Source: Croceibacterium salegens (GTDB lineage: Bacteria; Pseudomonadota; Alphaproteobacteria; Sphingomonadales; Sphingomonadaceae). Taken from it: a stretch of 64,000 bases of DNA. Below are positions 42,338 to 51,646 of the stretch, in pieces. Position 1 is the stretch's first letter; the number at the start of each line of letters is the position of its first letter. The stretch lies in NCBI RefSeq assembly GCF_009827435.1, contig NZ_WTYM01000022.1:1-64000 (forward strand), given 5' to 3'. Both the position numbers and the translations under genes were made by a program. Under the pieces are notes generated by a model. That model had not been told where the DNA came from, searched no databases, and worked only from the letters and a program-made list of their open reading frames with translations.

Positions 42338-43834
42338 CTATGTCATTAGGCCGGCGTATGCCTCTTCGAACGGTTCGAGGAACGATCGGTAGGGTTGCGC
42401 CGATCCGATACCCTTCCGGTTGATCGGAACGCGGACCTGCATCGCGCTCGCGGTCGTTACCACGCGGCCGTTCTGGTGCGGGGCATAGGGTCCGGGCTCA
42501 TCGGCCAGGGCGCAATGAGACAGGATTGTCCGCACCCATAGGTCGGGGTTCGTCGCCAGCCCCTCGAAGGGGACAACCAGCAGCCTGTCGCCGAGCACGT
42601 CCTGCCAGAAGCCCAAAAGGCGGTCTTCGAGGCGGAAATTGTAGCCTATGTCCCCGAGATCGTTGCTCCAGCGAATGCCGCCCATGAAGCTGGTGCGAAA
42701 GCACGACCAGGCGCAGTCAAGCGGATCGCGCTTGAGCCAGATCAGCGGTGCCTCGGGCAGCACCGCGGCGGCCAGCCCGAGCTTGCGGCTGGCGTCGGTC
42801 GTCTTGTCGACGATCCGGCCGGGCCGCGGAAAGCGCTCACCGACCAGGTGCGACCACAAGCGGGCCAGCGACGACGGCCCGTCCTTGACAGCAAGTCGTT
42901 CAAGCGCCGGATAGGAGGCATCGCCGACCTCGTGCACCAGCAGGCGCAGGAGATCGATCTCGCCTCCATCGCAAACCTCGCTGTGGCTGGTCAGGATCTG
43001 TTCGACCAGAGTCGTGCCCGAGCGCGGCTGGCCCATGACGAAAATCGTCCGGTCGGTCGGCTCGCCGCCTTGCGCGGCCATCGCGGCGATCCGCCCGGAA
43101 TTGTAGCCGGTCACCGCGTCTTTCGCGATGTTGAAGTCGAGCTGGCGGTCATAGGGAAAGAGTGCCTTCGTCTCGGTCGCTGCGCGCATGGCGACGGCGA
43201 AGGCTCCGGCATGATCGCCGATATCGGCGCGGGCCTTGCTGAGCGCATAGTAGTACAAGGCGCGGTCCTTGCCCGGGGCGGCTTGCATAGCCGGCTCTGC
43301 AGACATCAGCTTGTCCGCGAGCTCAGCGTCGTGGGCAAAGTCGGCAACCTGCGAAATCGAGTGCCAGGCCGATCCCGAATTCGGTCTTTCGGCAATGGCC
43401 TTGCGTAGCCATTCGCGCGCTTCATCGACCTCCCCGACGTTGATCGCAGAGGCCCCGCGCGTGATGGCATAGGAGAACGGGTCCGGTTCGGTGGGCGGGA
43501 TCGAACGCAGCACGGCAAGCGCTTCGTCGTATGCGCCGAGGCGGGCAAGAACGCCGACCGTTTTCATCAGGGCAGCGGGACTGCCGCCGAAGTGAGACTG
43601 GTAGAGATGCGCGGCATCGCGCGCGAGCCGCGGCTCGCCGAGGTCGACCGCCATCAGGGCAAGGTCCAGCCACTGGTCCGTCATCGGCGCGCGCAGCGAC
43701 ACGAGGCCCGACAGGTGCGCCGCGATGTCGCCGCGGTTTCGCCGTTGCAGCGCGCGCTGCAACCCGTCGACATGCCGAAGCGCTGCCGCGTCTTCGCGCC
43801 CCGAGGCGCCCCTCTCGCCGGGAGGTAATGTCAC
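42338..43834 (-). CDS. TPR-containing sulfotransferase family protein
   Basis: About 498 aa from a GTG at 43834. The N-terminal half is made of tetratricopeptide-like helices (ALMAVDLGEPRLARDAAHLYQSHF, YDEALAVLRSIPP, WLRKAIAERPNSG). The C-terminal part has the PAPS-binding P-loop-like GQPRSGTTLVEQIL and later WLKRDPLDCAWSCFRTSF. It may transfer sulfate to an envelope or small-molecule acceptor. No convincing Shine-Dalgarno is seen at 43834, and the ATG at codon 51 is an alternative. Confidence 0.85.
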   Translation of the reverse strand: MTLPPGERGASGREDAAALRHVDGLQRALQRRNRGDIAAHLSGLVSLRAPMTDQWLDLALMAVDLGEPRLARDAAHLYQSHFGGSPAALMKTVGVLARLGAYDEALAVLRSIPPTEPDPFSYAITRGASAINVGEVDEAREWLRKAIAERPNSGSAWHSISQVADFAHDAELADKLMSAEPAMQAAPGKDRALYYYALSKARADIGDHAGAFAVAMRAATETKALFPYDRQLDFNIAKDAVTGYNSGRIAAMAAQGGEPTDRTIFVMGQPRSGTTLVEQILTSHSEVCDGGEIDLLRLLVHEVGDASYPALERLAVKDGPSSLARLWSHLVGERFPRPGRIVDKTTDASRKLGLAAAVLPEAPLIWLKRDPLDCAWSCFRTSFMGGIRWSNDLGDIGYNFRLEDRLLGFWQDVLGDRLLVVPFEGLATNPDLWVRTILSHCALADEPGPYAPHQNGRVVTTASAMQVRVPINRKGIGSAQPYRSFLEPFEEAYAGLMT

Positions 43835-44065
43835 GGAGTCAGCAACATGGTTTATCCGGCCGACCCTAGACCGGGCAGGCTGGCGGACTTCAAATGCAAA
43901 AATGTCGTAAATTGTCTCGCCGAGCCCACTTGCCTGTCACCCTTGGTCGGGGCATGCTCTGCATCGAGGTAAGGGAGTGGCTGGAGCGACGCCGGAAAAC
44001 GGTGCGGATCGGCCAATTGAGGTTCGAACGGTCATTGGCCGAACGAGTCTCGACTGGGGGCTTGA

Positions 44066-44353
44066 ATGGTTTCGTTTCGAATCCAAGCGCACTTGTTGCG
44101 CCGGTGGATTTCAGCCGATCCGAAGAACACCGTCGAAGCGGAAGCTTTGGCAGCCGAAGAACCGAAGTCCGGCGCGACTGTAACCATGGGCGATTCCGAA
44201 GGTCGCGACGCGGAACTCAGGCGCGCAATCGAGATCGCCCGCGAGGCAGGCCTTGAAAACTACCGCGTGGAAATGTCTGCCGACGGCACGGTTACGATCA
44301 GCGTCGGGCCAACGAGAGACAGCGACGAGCTTCCTCCGGCCGAGGATCGATAG
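44066..44353 (+). CDS. Small hypothetical protein, 95 aa (or 55 aa)
   Basis: GGGGG lies five bases upstream of ATG 44066. The C-terminal part (RDAELRRAIEIAREAGLENYRVEMSADGTVTISVG) is a helix plus beta-strand with an IEIA-like pattern; the N-terminal part is less typical. ATG 44186 would give a 55-aa protein. No family is recognised. Confidence 0.5.
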   Translation: MVSFRIQAHLLRRWISADPKNTVEAEALAAEEPKSGATVTMGDSEGRDAELRRAIEIAREAGLENYRVEMSADGTVTISVGPTRDSDELPPAEDR

Positions 44354-44391
44354 ACGGGCACAGACGCAATTGCGCCGGGATTCCCTGCCTA

Positions 44392-45654
44392 TCAGTCTTC
44401 CTTGCCGGCGACGCCGTAGTTGATCTGCGCATTGCGGGTCTTCTGGAATTCGGGGACGGTCATCCCCTTCATCGCGGCATAGATGTCGATGTTGCCGATG
44501 CCGGTCACAGCCCCGAGCTTTTCGAGCATGAAGAAGATCACGCCGTAGTGGATCATGCCGATCCAGTCGCGACGGCGGACAAGGTCCTTCTCTTCTTCGG
44601 TCAGCCCGCCCTTTACGTAGGCGGCTTCCTCGTCCTCGCGGAACAGCTTGCGCATGCCGGGCTCGGTCAGCGAGTGGAGGAAGTGGTTGAGGCGGAAGCC
44701 CTTGACGCTGCGTTCGATGGTGAAGGGATAGGTCCCCGCCATCTCCTCGGCGCCAACATAGTCGTGATCGGCGCGTTCGCGGGTCCTGGCCGGGTCTTCG
44801 ACCGGGCCTTCGTGGCCCTTTTCCTCGAAGATCATCGTCGCGATCGGACACATCGAGGGCAGGAAGTAGGTCTTGTGCGTGCACTCGACCTCGGCCGCGA
44901 GCGCACCGCGCATCATCAGCCACATGACCACCTCGGCGCCTTCCCAGCCGCCCAGCCTGGCCAGTTCGGCCACGGTCATGTCGAGCAGGCCTTCGGGATC
45001 CTTCTCGAGCCGCTCCATGAACTCCATGTCCCATTCGGGATTGTTGAAGCCGCAGCCCTCGCCATGGACCTGGTGGCTGAGGCCGCCGGTGCCGGCGATC
45101 GCAACCTTGATGTCTTCAGGGTACGAAAGGATCGCCTGGCGCAGGCTCTTGCCGAACTTATAGAAACGCCGCGCGCTCGGCAGCGGCACGGTCAGCACGC
45201 CGCAAACGATCGGCAGCAGCTTGCAGGCCCATCCGTCCTGCTCGTTGTAGTCGACCATGACCGAAAGCGGACTGAAGGCGCCGTGGTCGAGGCCCTTGCC
45301 CTGGAAATAGGACAGGTCGAATTCGTTGGCGACCATGACCCGGGCGACATGCTCAGCGAACTTCGGATCGCCCTTGATCGCCGGGATGTCGCGCGGGCCG
45401 CCACCTTCATCGGCCGCCTTGAATTCCTCGCCCACACCCAGCGCGAAGTGGCTGTAATGGTCGAAGAACGAGGTCATGTGATCGTTGTAGATATAGACCA
45501 GCACGTCGGGCTGCTTCTCGCGGAACCACTCCTGCACCGGCTCATAGCCTTCGAAGATCGGCTTCCACACCGGATCGTCGAACTTTTTCGCGTCCTTGGC
45601 GAAGGCGATGGTGGGAGTGTGCGACGTGGCGACGCCGCCGACGATGGTTGCCAT
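44392..45654 (-). CDS. Fused LigB-LigA class III extradiol dioxygenase (gallate dioxygenase type)
   Basis: 420 aa. The LigB-type catalytic part has H12 (SHTPTIAF), H59 (YNDHMTSFFD), H124 (GLDHGAFS), H194 (GLSHQVHGEG) and E238, the pattern of gallate dioxygenase DesB. The C-terminal ~120 residues (RLNHFLHSLTEPGMRKLF ... RRRDWIGMIHYGVIFFMLEKLGAV) form the LigA domain, fused instead of encoded by a separate ligA. It would ring-open gallate or protocatechuate. Partner lignin-derived aromatic genes are not adjacent. Confidence 0.9.
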   Translation of the reverse strand: MATIVGGVATSHTPTIAFAKDAKKFDDPVWKPIFEGYEPVQEWFREKQPDVLVYIYNDHMTSFFDHYSHFALGVGEEFKAADEGGGPRDIPAIKGDPKFAEHVARVMVANEFDLSYFQGKGLDHGAFSPLSVMVDYNEQDGWACKLLPIVCGVLTVPLPSARRFYKFGKSLRQAILSYPEDIKVAIAGTGGLSHQVHGEGCGFNNPEWDMEFMERLEKDPEGLLDMTVAELARLGGWEGAEVVMWLMMRGALAAEVECTHKTYFLPSMCPIATMIFEEKGHEGPVEDPARTRERADHDYVGAEEMAGTYPFTIERSVKGFRLNHFLHSLTEPGMRKLFREDEEAAYVKGGLTEEEKDLVRRRDWIGMIHYGVIFFMLEKLGAVTGIGNIDIYAAMKGMTVPEFQKTRNAQINYGVAGKED

Positions 45655-45777
45655 GACAGTGACCTCTCGATGCAGTGCGGAGCCGTAAACCGGCCTGCAG
45701 CTTTATCTATATGATGCCACGTGGGGTCGCATTGCGACAAGTCAATTTTCCGCGTGCGCGAAAACTTCGTATATCCG

Positions 45778-45820
45778 AAAAAAGAGAACGGGCGGAGATG
45801 CCAGCCGCATCCCCGCCCGT
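45778..45820 (-). terminator. Rho-independent terminator of the SWIB gene
   Basis: ACGGGCGG (45788-45795) pairs with CCGCCCGT (45813-45820), extended inward by GATGC/GCATC. On the minus strand it is followed by a T-run (plus-strand A run 45778-45783). This is a textbook intrinsic terminator placed about 45 bases after the SWIB stop. Confidence 0.85.
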
Positions 45821-45862
45821 CCCTTTGATCCGGTCGCGAGGCCTTGCGCCTCGCTCTCCCGC

Positions 45863-46111
45863 TTAGCTGAGGTGCTTGGAGACCGCAGCCGTCATCTTGA
45901 ACATCGAGATCTGGCCAGTGCCGATCACCGCGCCGAGAGCGGCGTCGGGATTGATCATGCGCTTGTCGGTGCTGTCCTGCAGACCGTTCTTCTTGATGTG
46001 TTCCCAAACCTTGCTCGTCACCTGGGCGCGGGTCATCGGACCTTTGCCGATGACAGCCTCGAGCTGCGGCGACAGGGTTACGGGCTTCTGAAGTGCGTTG
46101 TTCTTGGCCAT
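45863..46111 (-). CDS. SWIB/MDM2 domain protein
   Basis: 82 aa, a lone SWIB domain: LSPQLEAVIGKGPMTRAQVTSKVWEHIKKNGLQD and INPDAALGAVIGTGQISMFKMTAAVSKHL. Bacterial stand-alone SWIB proteins may act with DNA topology; the role is not defined. It has its own intrinsic terminator. Confidence 0.93.
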   Translation of the reverse strand: MAKNNALQKPVTLSPQLEAVIGKGPMTRAQVTSKVWEHIKKNGLQDSTDKRMINPDAALGAVIGTGQISMFKMTAAVSKHLS

Positions 46112-46149
46112 CGGCCTATCCTTTCAGGTTATGATTCGGTGGTGGTTGC

Positions 46150-46761
46150 TTAGTCCATTTCATCCGTATCGTCCCATTGGCTCCCCCATTCTTCCCCATT
46201 TTCTTGAGCTTGGTATTTTGCCGTAAGGACTGCGGCCGCGACGACGTGATCCTTCATCTCGATCATCAGGTCGACTCGCGAGGCACCGGGCATCAGCGGA
46301 ACGCCGGTATCGAGAGCGAAAAGCTGGAACACGTACTCGTGCTCGGTGTCGCCTTCGGGCACGTTGGGCAGCAACCATTCGGAATTCTGGTGCGAGTTCT
46401 TGCCGACGCGCGGCGGGGTCTCGCCTTCGAGCAGCTTGCCCTGCTGGGCGCGCAGGCCCCAGACGAGCCAGTGACAGGCGGTCTCCGCACCCGGCGCATC
46501 GGGGTCCTCGACGATCAGCACTAGTTCCTGTGCGCCCGCGGGCGGCGCGGTCCATTCGAGCGGCGGGGCGACGGCGTCTTCCTCGTCGGCGGTGAAGCAG
46601 GGGTCGAGTTCCTCGCCGTTCTTGAAGGCCGGCGACTTGAGCGAAAAGCCGCCCTTCCCGATCAACCCTTCACGGGCCAGGCGGGCGACCGCCAGCCGCG
46701 CGTGCCCGTCGTGCGGGTCTTCGAAAATATCTTCCAGCCACTCGGGTACGTCCGAAGTCAT
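46150..46761 (-). CDS. YbhB/YbcL (Raf kinase inhibitor-like, PEBP) family protein
   Basis: About 203 aa. PEBP motifs: LKSPAFKNGEELDPCFTADEED, VLIVEDPDAPGAETACHWLVWGL, EYVFQLFALDTGVPLMPG. ATG 46761 is chosen because AGGAG lies just upstream and the frame matches the family. Phospholipid or small-ligand binding is typical. Confidence 0.92.
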   Translation of the reverse strand: MTSDVPEWLEDIFEDPHDGHARLAVARLAREGLIGKGGFSLKSPAFKNGEELDPCFTADEEDAVAPPLEWTAPPAGAQELVLIVEDPDAPGAETACHWLVWGLRAQQGKLLEGETPPRVGKNSHQNSEWLLPNVPEGDTEHEYVFQLFALDTGVPLMPGASRVDLMIEMKDHVVAAAVLTAKYQAQENGEEWGSQWDDTDEMD

Positions 46762-46873
46762 GATTTCTCCTGATTTACGGATGAGCCTAGGCACGCTCGG
46801 CGTGCATCGCAACTGGGGGTGGCCCAAGTTATCCTCCGTTCACCACAGGGCGACGCAGGCGAGATGCAGGGAT

Positions 46874-47509
46874 TCAGCCCGGCTCGATCATCCGCAGGTC
46901 GGCGAGCATGCGTTCGAGATGGCCACGTCCGAGCTTGCTCCAGACATTATATGTACATTCCTGCCCCTCGATGCGCACGTAGGCGAGCGAGTCGACCCCG
47001 TGCCCGCCGGGATTGCCCTCGGGATAGGCCGCCGCACCTTCCATGCCGTAACCGGCGAAGGCCGGCTGCCGCAGTTGGCCGAGGTCCTGGAAGTAGGGCC
47101 ATTGGACTTGCAACCGCGAGCGCTGCGTTTCGGCATCGAGGGCGTCATCCGGAATCAGACCGGTCCCCGCGATGCCGTATGCGCTTCGGCGGCCGGGAAG
47201 GTCGAAGGCCACCGACCAGCCTCCGGAGAAATCGGCGACCCGCGGTACTCCATCGCTGCCCTCGCCCGGCACGAAGCCGACCGGGGCGCACTTGTCCTTG
47301 TTCTCCGCCTTGGCCCACTGCTCGAGAATCAGGTCGCGGCCTTCGACGGCGACCGGTTCGACCGTCGGTTGCGGTTCGGGCGATGAAACATCCGTCGCCG
47401 GAGTGGGTTGGCCGCTCGGGCTGGCGGCTGGTTGCTCGGCCGATTTCTCCGGCCCGCAGGATGCGAGGGCCAGTAGCGCTGCCAGGGCGAAAGTCTTCTG
47501 ATGAATCAT
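46874..47509 (-). CDS. Putative lipoprotein
   Basis: 211 aa. Lipobox LASC near residue 16, a Pro/Ser/Thr-rich linker, then a domain with ILEQWAKAENKDKCAPVGF, FSGGWSVAFDLPG, and a long unusual segment rich in Gln/Arg/Tyr. One late cysteine pairs with another (ECTYNVW). No domain is recognised. Confidence 0.75.
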   Translation of the reverse strand: MIHQKTFALAALLALASCGPEKSAEQPAASPSGQPTPATDVSSPEPQPTVEPVAVEGRDLILEQWAKAENKDKCAPVGFVPGEGSDGVPRVADFSGGWSVAFDLPGRRSAYGIAGTGLIPDDALDAETQRSRLQVQWPYFQDLGQLRQPAFAGYGMEGAAAYPEGNPGGHGVDSLAYVRIEGQECTYNVWSKLGRGHLERMLADLRMIEPG

Positions 47510-47542
47510 GCCGTCCCGACGCTTGGCCGCCGCGGCGGTTCC

Positions 47543-48403
47543 TCAGGCAGCGCCGATCATCCGTTCGAGCTTGCTCAGCGCACGGTGCGAGTACGATTTC
47601 GCCCGGTTGCCCTGCGGGTAGAGCCGCGGAGAGGCGGGGCGCAGTCCGATCTGGCGCAGACGGCGGTTGAAGCGGCAAGCGTCGGCGTGATGGCAGCTCC
47701 ATTCGCTACGCCAGGTGATCGACAGCGAAACCGAGACCTCGTCGTGCACCACGACGTGGTGGGGGGCGAGGATCGGAACATAGATCGCCTCGCCCGGCCT
47801 GATCGAGATCGGCTTGCCGCGAACCGCCCAGTCGTCCTGCCACGGCAAGTTGCGCGGGCCGCCGGCGAAGTACTGTTCGAAGAACGGGTCGCCGATGATG
47901 TCCGGATCGGCGGTCGGGAAGATCGTCATCGTCTTGGAGCCGCGCGCCTGGAACAGGATATTGTATTCCGGATCGAAGTGAAGCGGCGTCACGGCGTTTG
48001 GGCTGGAGACGAAGATGAAGCCCTCGAAACGGAACATCTCGCCGGTCTTGGGCGCGACCAGCGGTTCGATTTCCGACAGCACGTCGCGCATCAGTTGGGC
48101 GTAGGCCGGGTCCTGCTCGATGTACTTTAGCAGCACCCACGATCCGCATTCTCCGATCCGCTCGATCGTCTCGCGCACGCCGAGGCCATTGGACGGCGTC
48201 TCGTCGTTTCGGATGCCCATCTTCAGGTCGACCGCGGCGTTGTGTTCGAGTGTTTCGGGACGAAGCCGTTCGGCAAGGCCGACGAGCGCGTCGAGTTCGA
48301 GCAGCGGGTGCTGCGCGATGGTGTGGGTCAGGTGCTGCGGGGCGAGCGGATAGGCCGAAGCGAAGTCGGCGAGCGCGCTCTCGGTGAAGGCATGCTGGTG
48401 CAT
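47543..48403 (-). CDS. Cupin/JmjC-like domain protein
   Basis: 286 aa. A cupin/JmjC-type core with FEGFIFVSSPNAVTPLHFDPEYNILFQARG (HFD metal site) and IYVPILAPHHVVVH (second histidine), ending in a basic tail. It may be an Fe(II)/2-oxoglutarate oxygenase or a regulator. A palindrome TAACCC...GGGTTA at about 48440-48460 lies upstream and may be part of its control region. Confidence 0.85.
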   Translation of the reverse strand: MHQHAFTESALADFASAYPLAPQHLTHTIAQHPLLELDALVGLAERLRPETLEHNAAVDLKMGIRNDETPSNGLGVRETIERIGECGSWVLLKYIEQDPAYAQLMRDVLSEIEPLVAPKTGEMFRFEGFIFVSSPNAVTPLHFDPEYNILFQARGSKTMTIFPTADPDIIGDPFFEQYFAGGPRNLPWQDDWAVRGKPISIRPGEAIYVPILAPHHVVVHDEVSVSLSITWRSEWSCHHADACRFNRRLRQIGLRPASPRLYPQGNRAKSYSHRALSKLERMIGAA

Positions 48404-48542
48404 GCGCGGGCAATTACTCTTCGCAAGGTAAACGGAAAATAACCCGCGCCGGCCGGGTTATCCGCCTGTCCCCAAGCGGGACATTTCCGCCCCGCCGTCG
48501 CGCGATTGACTATGCCGTCCACGAGATGCAGCATCCGGGCCA

Positions 48543-48872
48543 ATGGGACGCGAATACACCAGCTTTACGGCATTCTGGCCGTTCTACCTCAGCGAGCACT
48601 CGCGCCCGCAAACCCGCGCGCTGCACTATGTCGGGACGACGCTGGTGGTCCTGCTGACGCTCTTTGCGCTCTTCACCATGCACCTGTGGTGGCTCGTAGC
48701 GCTCCCCGTCGCGGGCTACTTCTTCGCCTGGGTCGGGCACTTCGGCGTCGAGAAGAACCGCCCGGCGACGTTCACCTACCCCTTGTGGAGCCTGATGGCG
48801 GACTTCCGCATGTGGTGGCTGTGGCTGACTGGGCGGCTCGGCCCGGAACTTGAGCGCGCCGGGGTCCGCTAG
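48543..48872 (+). CDS. Mpo1/DUF962 family membrane protein
   Basis: 109 aa with three or four hydrophobic helices and the Mpo1 signature RALHYVGTTLVVLLTLF, VGHFGVEKNRPATFTYPLWSLM. The yeast member is an alpha-oxidation dioxygenase of 2-hydroxy fatty acids; bacterial members likely act on lipids. Its stop overlaps that of the convergent dioxygenase gene by four bases. Confidence 0.9.
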   Translation: MGREYTSFTAFWPFYLSEHSRPQTRALHYVGTTLVVLLTLFALFTMHLWWLVALPVAGYFFAWVGHFGVEKNRPATFTYPLWSLMADFRMWWLWLTGRLGPELERAGVR

Positions 48873-49675
48873 GCGAAGCGGAAGCCCGAAACCGCCGCGG
48901 CCAGCACTTCCTCGCCGAAATCGTGCGTGCCCGGTTCTTCCGAAGCCCCCGCGGCGACCATCATCGGAAGCAGGTGTTCGGAGCGGGGATGGCATAGCTG
49001 GGCGTAGGGCGCCTGCTGCCAGTGGGATAGCAGGTCGCTGCGCCCGCCCCCGCCATGCGCTGCGGCGTCGACCAGCCACCGATCGAACTCGGCTGCCGGC
49101 GCAGTGACCCCCGGATTGCCGTAGGCGCGCAGGTTGTGAAAGCTCATGCCCGAGCCGAGCACCAGCACACCCTCGTCGCGCAACGGCGCCAGCGCGCGCC
49201 CGGCTGCAAGGTGCAGCGCGGGATCGAGCGAATGGTGCAGGCTCAGCTGGACGACCGGCACGTTAGCTTCGGGCCAGGCGACCGCCAGCGGCACGAATAC
49301 CCCGTGATCGAATCCACGCAGCGTCTCGCGAGCGGTCGGTAGGCCCGCTTCGCTCAGAAGGCTTTCGGTTCGCTCCGCCAGCCACGGCGCGCCAGGCGCG
49401 GGCCACTGGATCTGGTAGGTGTTCGGCGGAAAGCCGTAGTAATCGTAGAGCAGTCCCGGATGCGCTTCCCCCACCGTGACAGTGAAGGCCGGCGCTTCCC
49501 AGTGGCCCGAGACGATCAGGATCGCCCGCGGCGGCTCAGGCAGGGTTTCCGGCAGGCGTTCGAGGTAGGCTTCGAGCCCGCGCCACATCGGACGCATCTC
49601 GCGCATCCACGGCCACGGACCACCACCGTGGGGAATGAAGAGGGCGGGCTGGCGCACGCCGAGAGCCGTACTCAC
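48869..49675 (-). CDS. DODA-type extradiol aromatic dioxygenase (class III)
   Basis: 268 aa. LigB fold with PALFIPHGGGPWPWMREM, IVSGHWEAPAFTV, GFDHGVFVPLAVAWPE and VLGSGMSFHNLRAYG histidine motifs. Similar to 4,5-DOPA dioxygenase/YgiD. Its start overlaps the stop of the lipoprotein gene upstream by four bases. Confidence 0.9.
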   Translation of the reverse strand: MSTALGVRQPALFIPHGGGPWPWMREMRPMWRGLEAYLERLPETLPEPPRAILIVSGHWEAPAFTVTVGEAHPGLLYDYYGFPPNTYQIQWPAPGAPWLAERTESLLSEAGLPTARETLRGFDHGVFVPLAVAWPEANVPVVQLSLHHSLDPALHLAAGRALAPLRDEGVLVLGSGMSFHNLRAYGNPGVTAPAAEFDRWLVDAAAHGGGGRSDLLSHWQQAPYAQLCHPRSEHLLPMMVAAGASEEPGTHDFGEEVLAAAVSGFRFA

Positions 49676-50142
49676 TGCTCCTGCGCTCCGGAAGGCGACC
49701 GTTTGGCCGTATAGGCGCAGCCGGTACGAATCTGGCCCTCAACCTCCATCGTGGCGTTGAAGGGGTAGGTCCGGTCGCTCATCCCGTCGCTGCAATCGCC
49801 CGGCGTGATGCCGAGCGTGAACGGCATGGCCTTGTACTCGCCGGAGTACGAGAGGCCGCCGCGGCCACCGAAGCGCTGGACGGCGATCGTCGCGCCCTCC
49901 GGGTCCTCAGGCGTCGTGTAGGTCAGCGTATCGCCGGTCACCTCGCCGCCCCAGAACGGCTCCGTCCCGGTGAACTTGACCGTCTCGTCGGCGGCGATGC
50001 CGTCATAAGGTGCATTGTCGCCGAGATCGCCCGGCGCTGTACTCCCTGCCGCTGCCGTGCTTTCGTTGGCAGCATCCGATCCGCCGCAAGCGGCGAGCAA
50101 GACGGCGGGGACGAGGATTGCGAATAATCTGAGCTGGGTCAT
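49672..50142 (-). CDS. Putative lipoprotein, COG3650-like
   Basis: 156 aa. Lipobox LAAC near residue 16, then VKFTGTEPFWGGEVTGDTLTYTTPED, AVQRFGGRGGLSYSGEYKAMPFTLGITPGDCSDGMSDRTYPFNATM, resembling COG3650 periplasmic proteins. Two cysteines (GDCSDG and a late C) may pair. It is translationally coupled to the dioxygenase gene. Confidence 0.8.
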   Translation of the reverse strand: MTQLRLFAILVPAVLLAACGGSDAANESTAAAGSTAPGDLGDNAPYDGIAADETVKFTGTEPFWGGEVTGDTLTYTTPEDPEGATIAVQRFGGRGGLSYSGEYKAMPFTLGITPGDCSDGMSDRTYPFNATMEVEGQIRTGCAYTAKRSPSGAQEQ

Positions 50143-50244
50143 GGCCGGTACCTAGGATGCCCGGGGCGCTTCGCAAAGAGGGGCAATCGGAACCACGCTT
50201 GGCGGTACGCATTTGACCTGCAGACGGGGCAAAGGGAGTCGCAC

Positions 50245-50691
50245 GTGATCAAGCCCCTCTACGCCTTCGCCGCGGTCGTTCCCGCCGGAATGCTGCTTGG
50301 TCTCGCCGGAGGAAAGGCCTCGCAACCGGAGATGCAGTTCCACCGGGAGCAGCCCTGGCCACAATCGGTCGTCGAGCATGGCAGCCGCATCGAACCCTAC
50401 CGGCCGATATACGAATCCGGACCTCAGGACCTGACACCGCGAGCGGTCAGCTATCGCCCGGACCTCGATTACAGCGCCGAGGCCATTCCACCTCAGGAGG
50501 CGGTGGAACATGCCGATACATCCGGGCCGCCCGCCGCGAACTCTGGCGAGGCGGAGGTTACAGTCCAGGTCGGCACCAGTATAGAAGTCGCGGCCGAGAG
50601 GGCCGAGGCCGCGGTCGACGATGCGGTGGAGGCGGCACAGGGCGACGCCGTGATCAGGCACGTTCCACCGGCCGAGACGCAAACCTACTGA
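50245..50691 (+). CDS. Hypothetical secreted protein
   Basis: 148 aa. One N-terminal hydrophobic helix (LYAFAAVVPAGMLLGLAGG) is followed by a polar, low-complexity chain rich in Ala/Glu/Val with no domain. It lies between the lipoprotein and STAS-like genes. GGGAG precedes GTG/ATG near 50245. No further inference is justified. Confidence 0.6.
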   Translation: MIKPLYAFAAVVPAGMLLGLAGGKASQPEMQFHREQPWPQSVVEHGSRIEPYRPIYESGPQDLTPRAVSYRPDLDYSAEAIPPQEAVEHADTSGPPAANSGEAEVTVQVGTSIEVAAERAEAAVDDAVEAAQGDAVIRHVPPAETQTY

Positions 50692-50839
50692 CTCCAGACC
50701 ATGTTTCCATCTCGGCGCGAGGTAAGTGCCCGACAGGACGTGCCGGTGGCGCGCCCGGCACGTTGCGCGTTCTTTGACAGTGCCGACGAGCGATGCGTAA
50801 TATCCCGCTGGGCTTGGAGAGAGCTGAAAGGAACGGGCG

Positions 50840-51577
50840 ATGATCGAAATCGACCTGTCGGATCCCGATATCGTGACGTTGCGGCCCAAGGGCCGGCTGA
50901 GCGAGGAGGACTTCGACAATCTCGCCAAGACCATCGATGCGCGCATCCATGAGACCGACAAGGTTCCGAACCTCGTGATCCGGGTGGACAGCCTGCCGCA
51001 CTGGGACAGTGTCGGTGCGCTGGCGCGCCACTTTCACTTCGTGCAGGTCCACCAGAAGGTGGTGCGCAAGGTCGCCATCGTCGGCGACTCCCCGCTGCTC
51101 GCATTTGCCCCCGAGATCGCCGACCACTTCGTCGCCGCCCGGATCAGGCGCTTCCCCGCCGCCAAGCTTGCCGAGGCGCAGAGCTGGGCACGCGCCGAGA
51201 CCGACGACCCTGGTCACTTCGAGGAAATCGACGGCTTTCCCGGCGACGTTATCGCCCTGCGCGCGGTCGGCGTGATCACCGGCGACGACTATCGCGACAC
51301 CCTGGTGCCGCTTATCGAGGAGCGGCTCAGGACCCATGAGAAGCTGAAGTGCCTGATCGTGCTGGGCGAGGAATATGCGACCTACACCGGCGACGCAGCC
51401 TGGGCCGACATGCGCCTGGGGCTCAGCCACTGGAACACCTTTACCCGTGTTGCCCTGGTCACCGACATTGGCTGGGTGGCCAAGGCATCGCGGCTGTTCT
51501 CCCCGGTCATACCGCTGGAGATCGAGGTGTTCGGACTCAACGCACTCGACGAGGCCAGGAGCTGGATCACGCGCTAG
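50840..51577 (+). CDS. Tandem SpoIIAA/STAS-like (DUF3478) protein
   Basis: 245 aa made of two SpoIIAA-like units: MIEIDLSDPDIVTLRPKGRL, ... VVRKVAIVGDS ... and IDGFPGDVIALRAVGVITGDDY ... FTRVALVTDIGWVA. No phosphorylated STAS serine is obvious. AAAGGAACG precedes ATG 50840. Possible role in membrane or stress-linked regulation; unknown. Confidence 0.8.
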   Translation: MIEIDLSDPDIVTLRPKGRLSEEDFDNLAKTIDARIHETDKVPNLVIRVDSLPHWDSVGALARHFHFVQVHQKVVRKVAIVGDSPLLAFAPEIADHFVAARIRRFPAAKLAEAQSWARAETDDPGHFEEIDGFPGDVIALRAVGVITGDDYRDTLVPLIEERLRTHEKLKCLIVLGEEYATYTGDAAWADMRLGLSHWNTFTRVALVTDIGWVAKASRLFSPVIPLEIEVFGLNALDEARSWITR

Positions 51578-51646
51578 CCGCTCGACAAGCGCGGCACGGC
51601 ATAGCACAGTCTCGCCCGGAACCGGCGCCAGGGGGCACGTTCGCAA

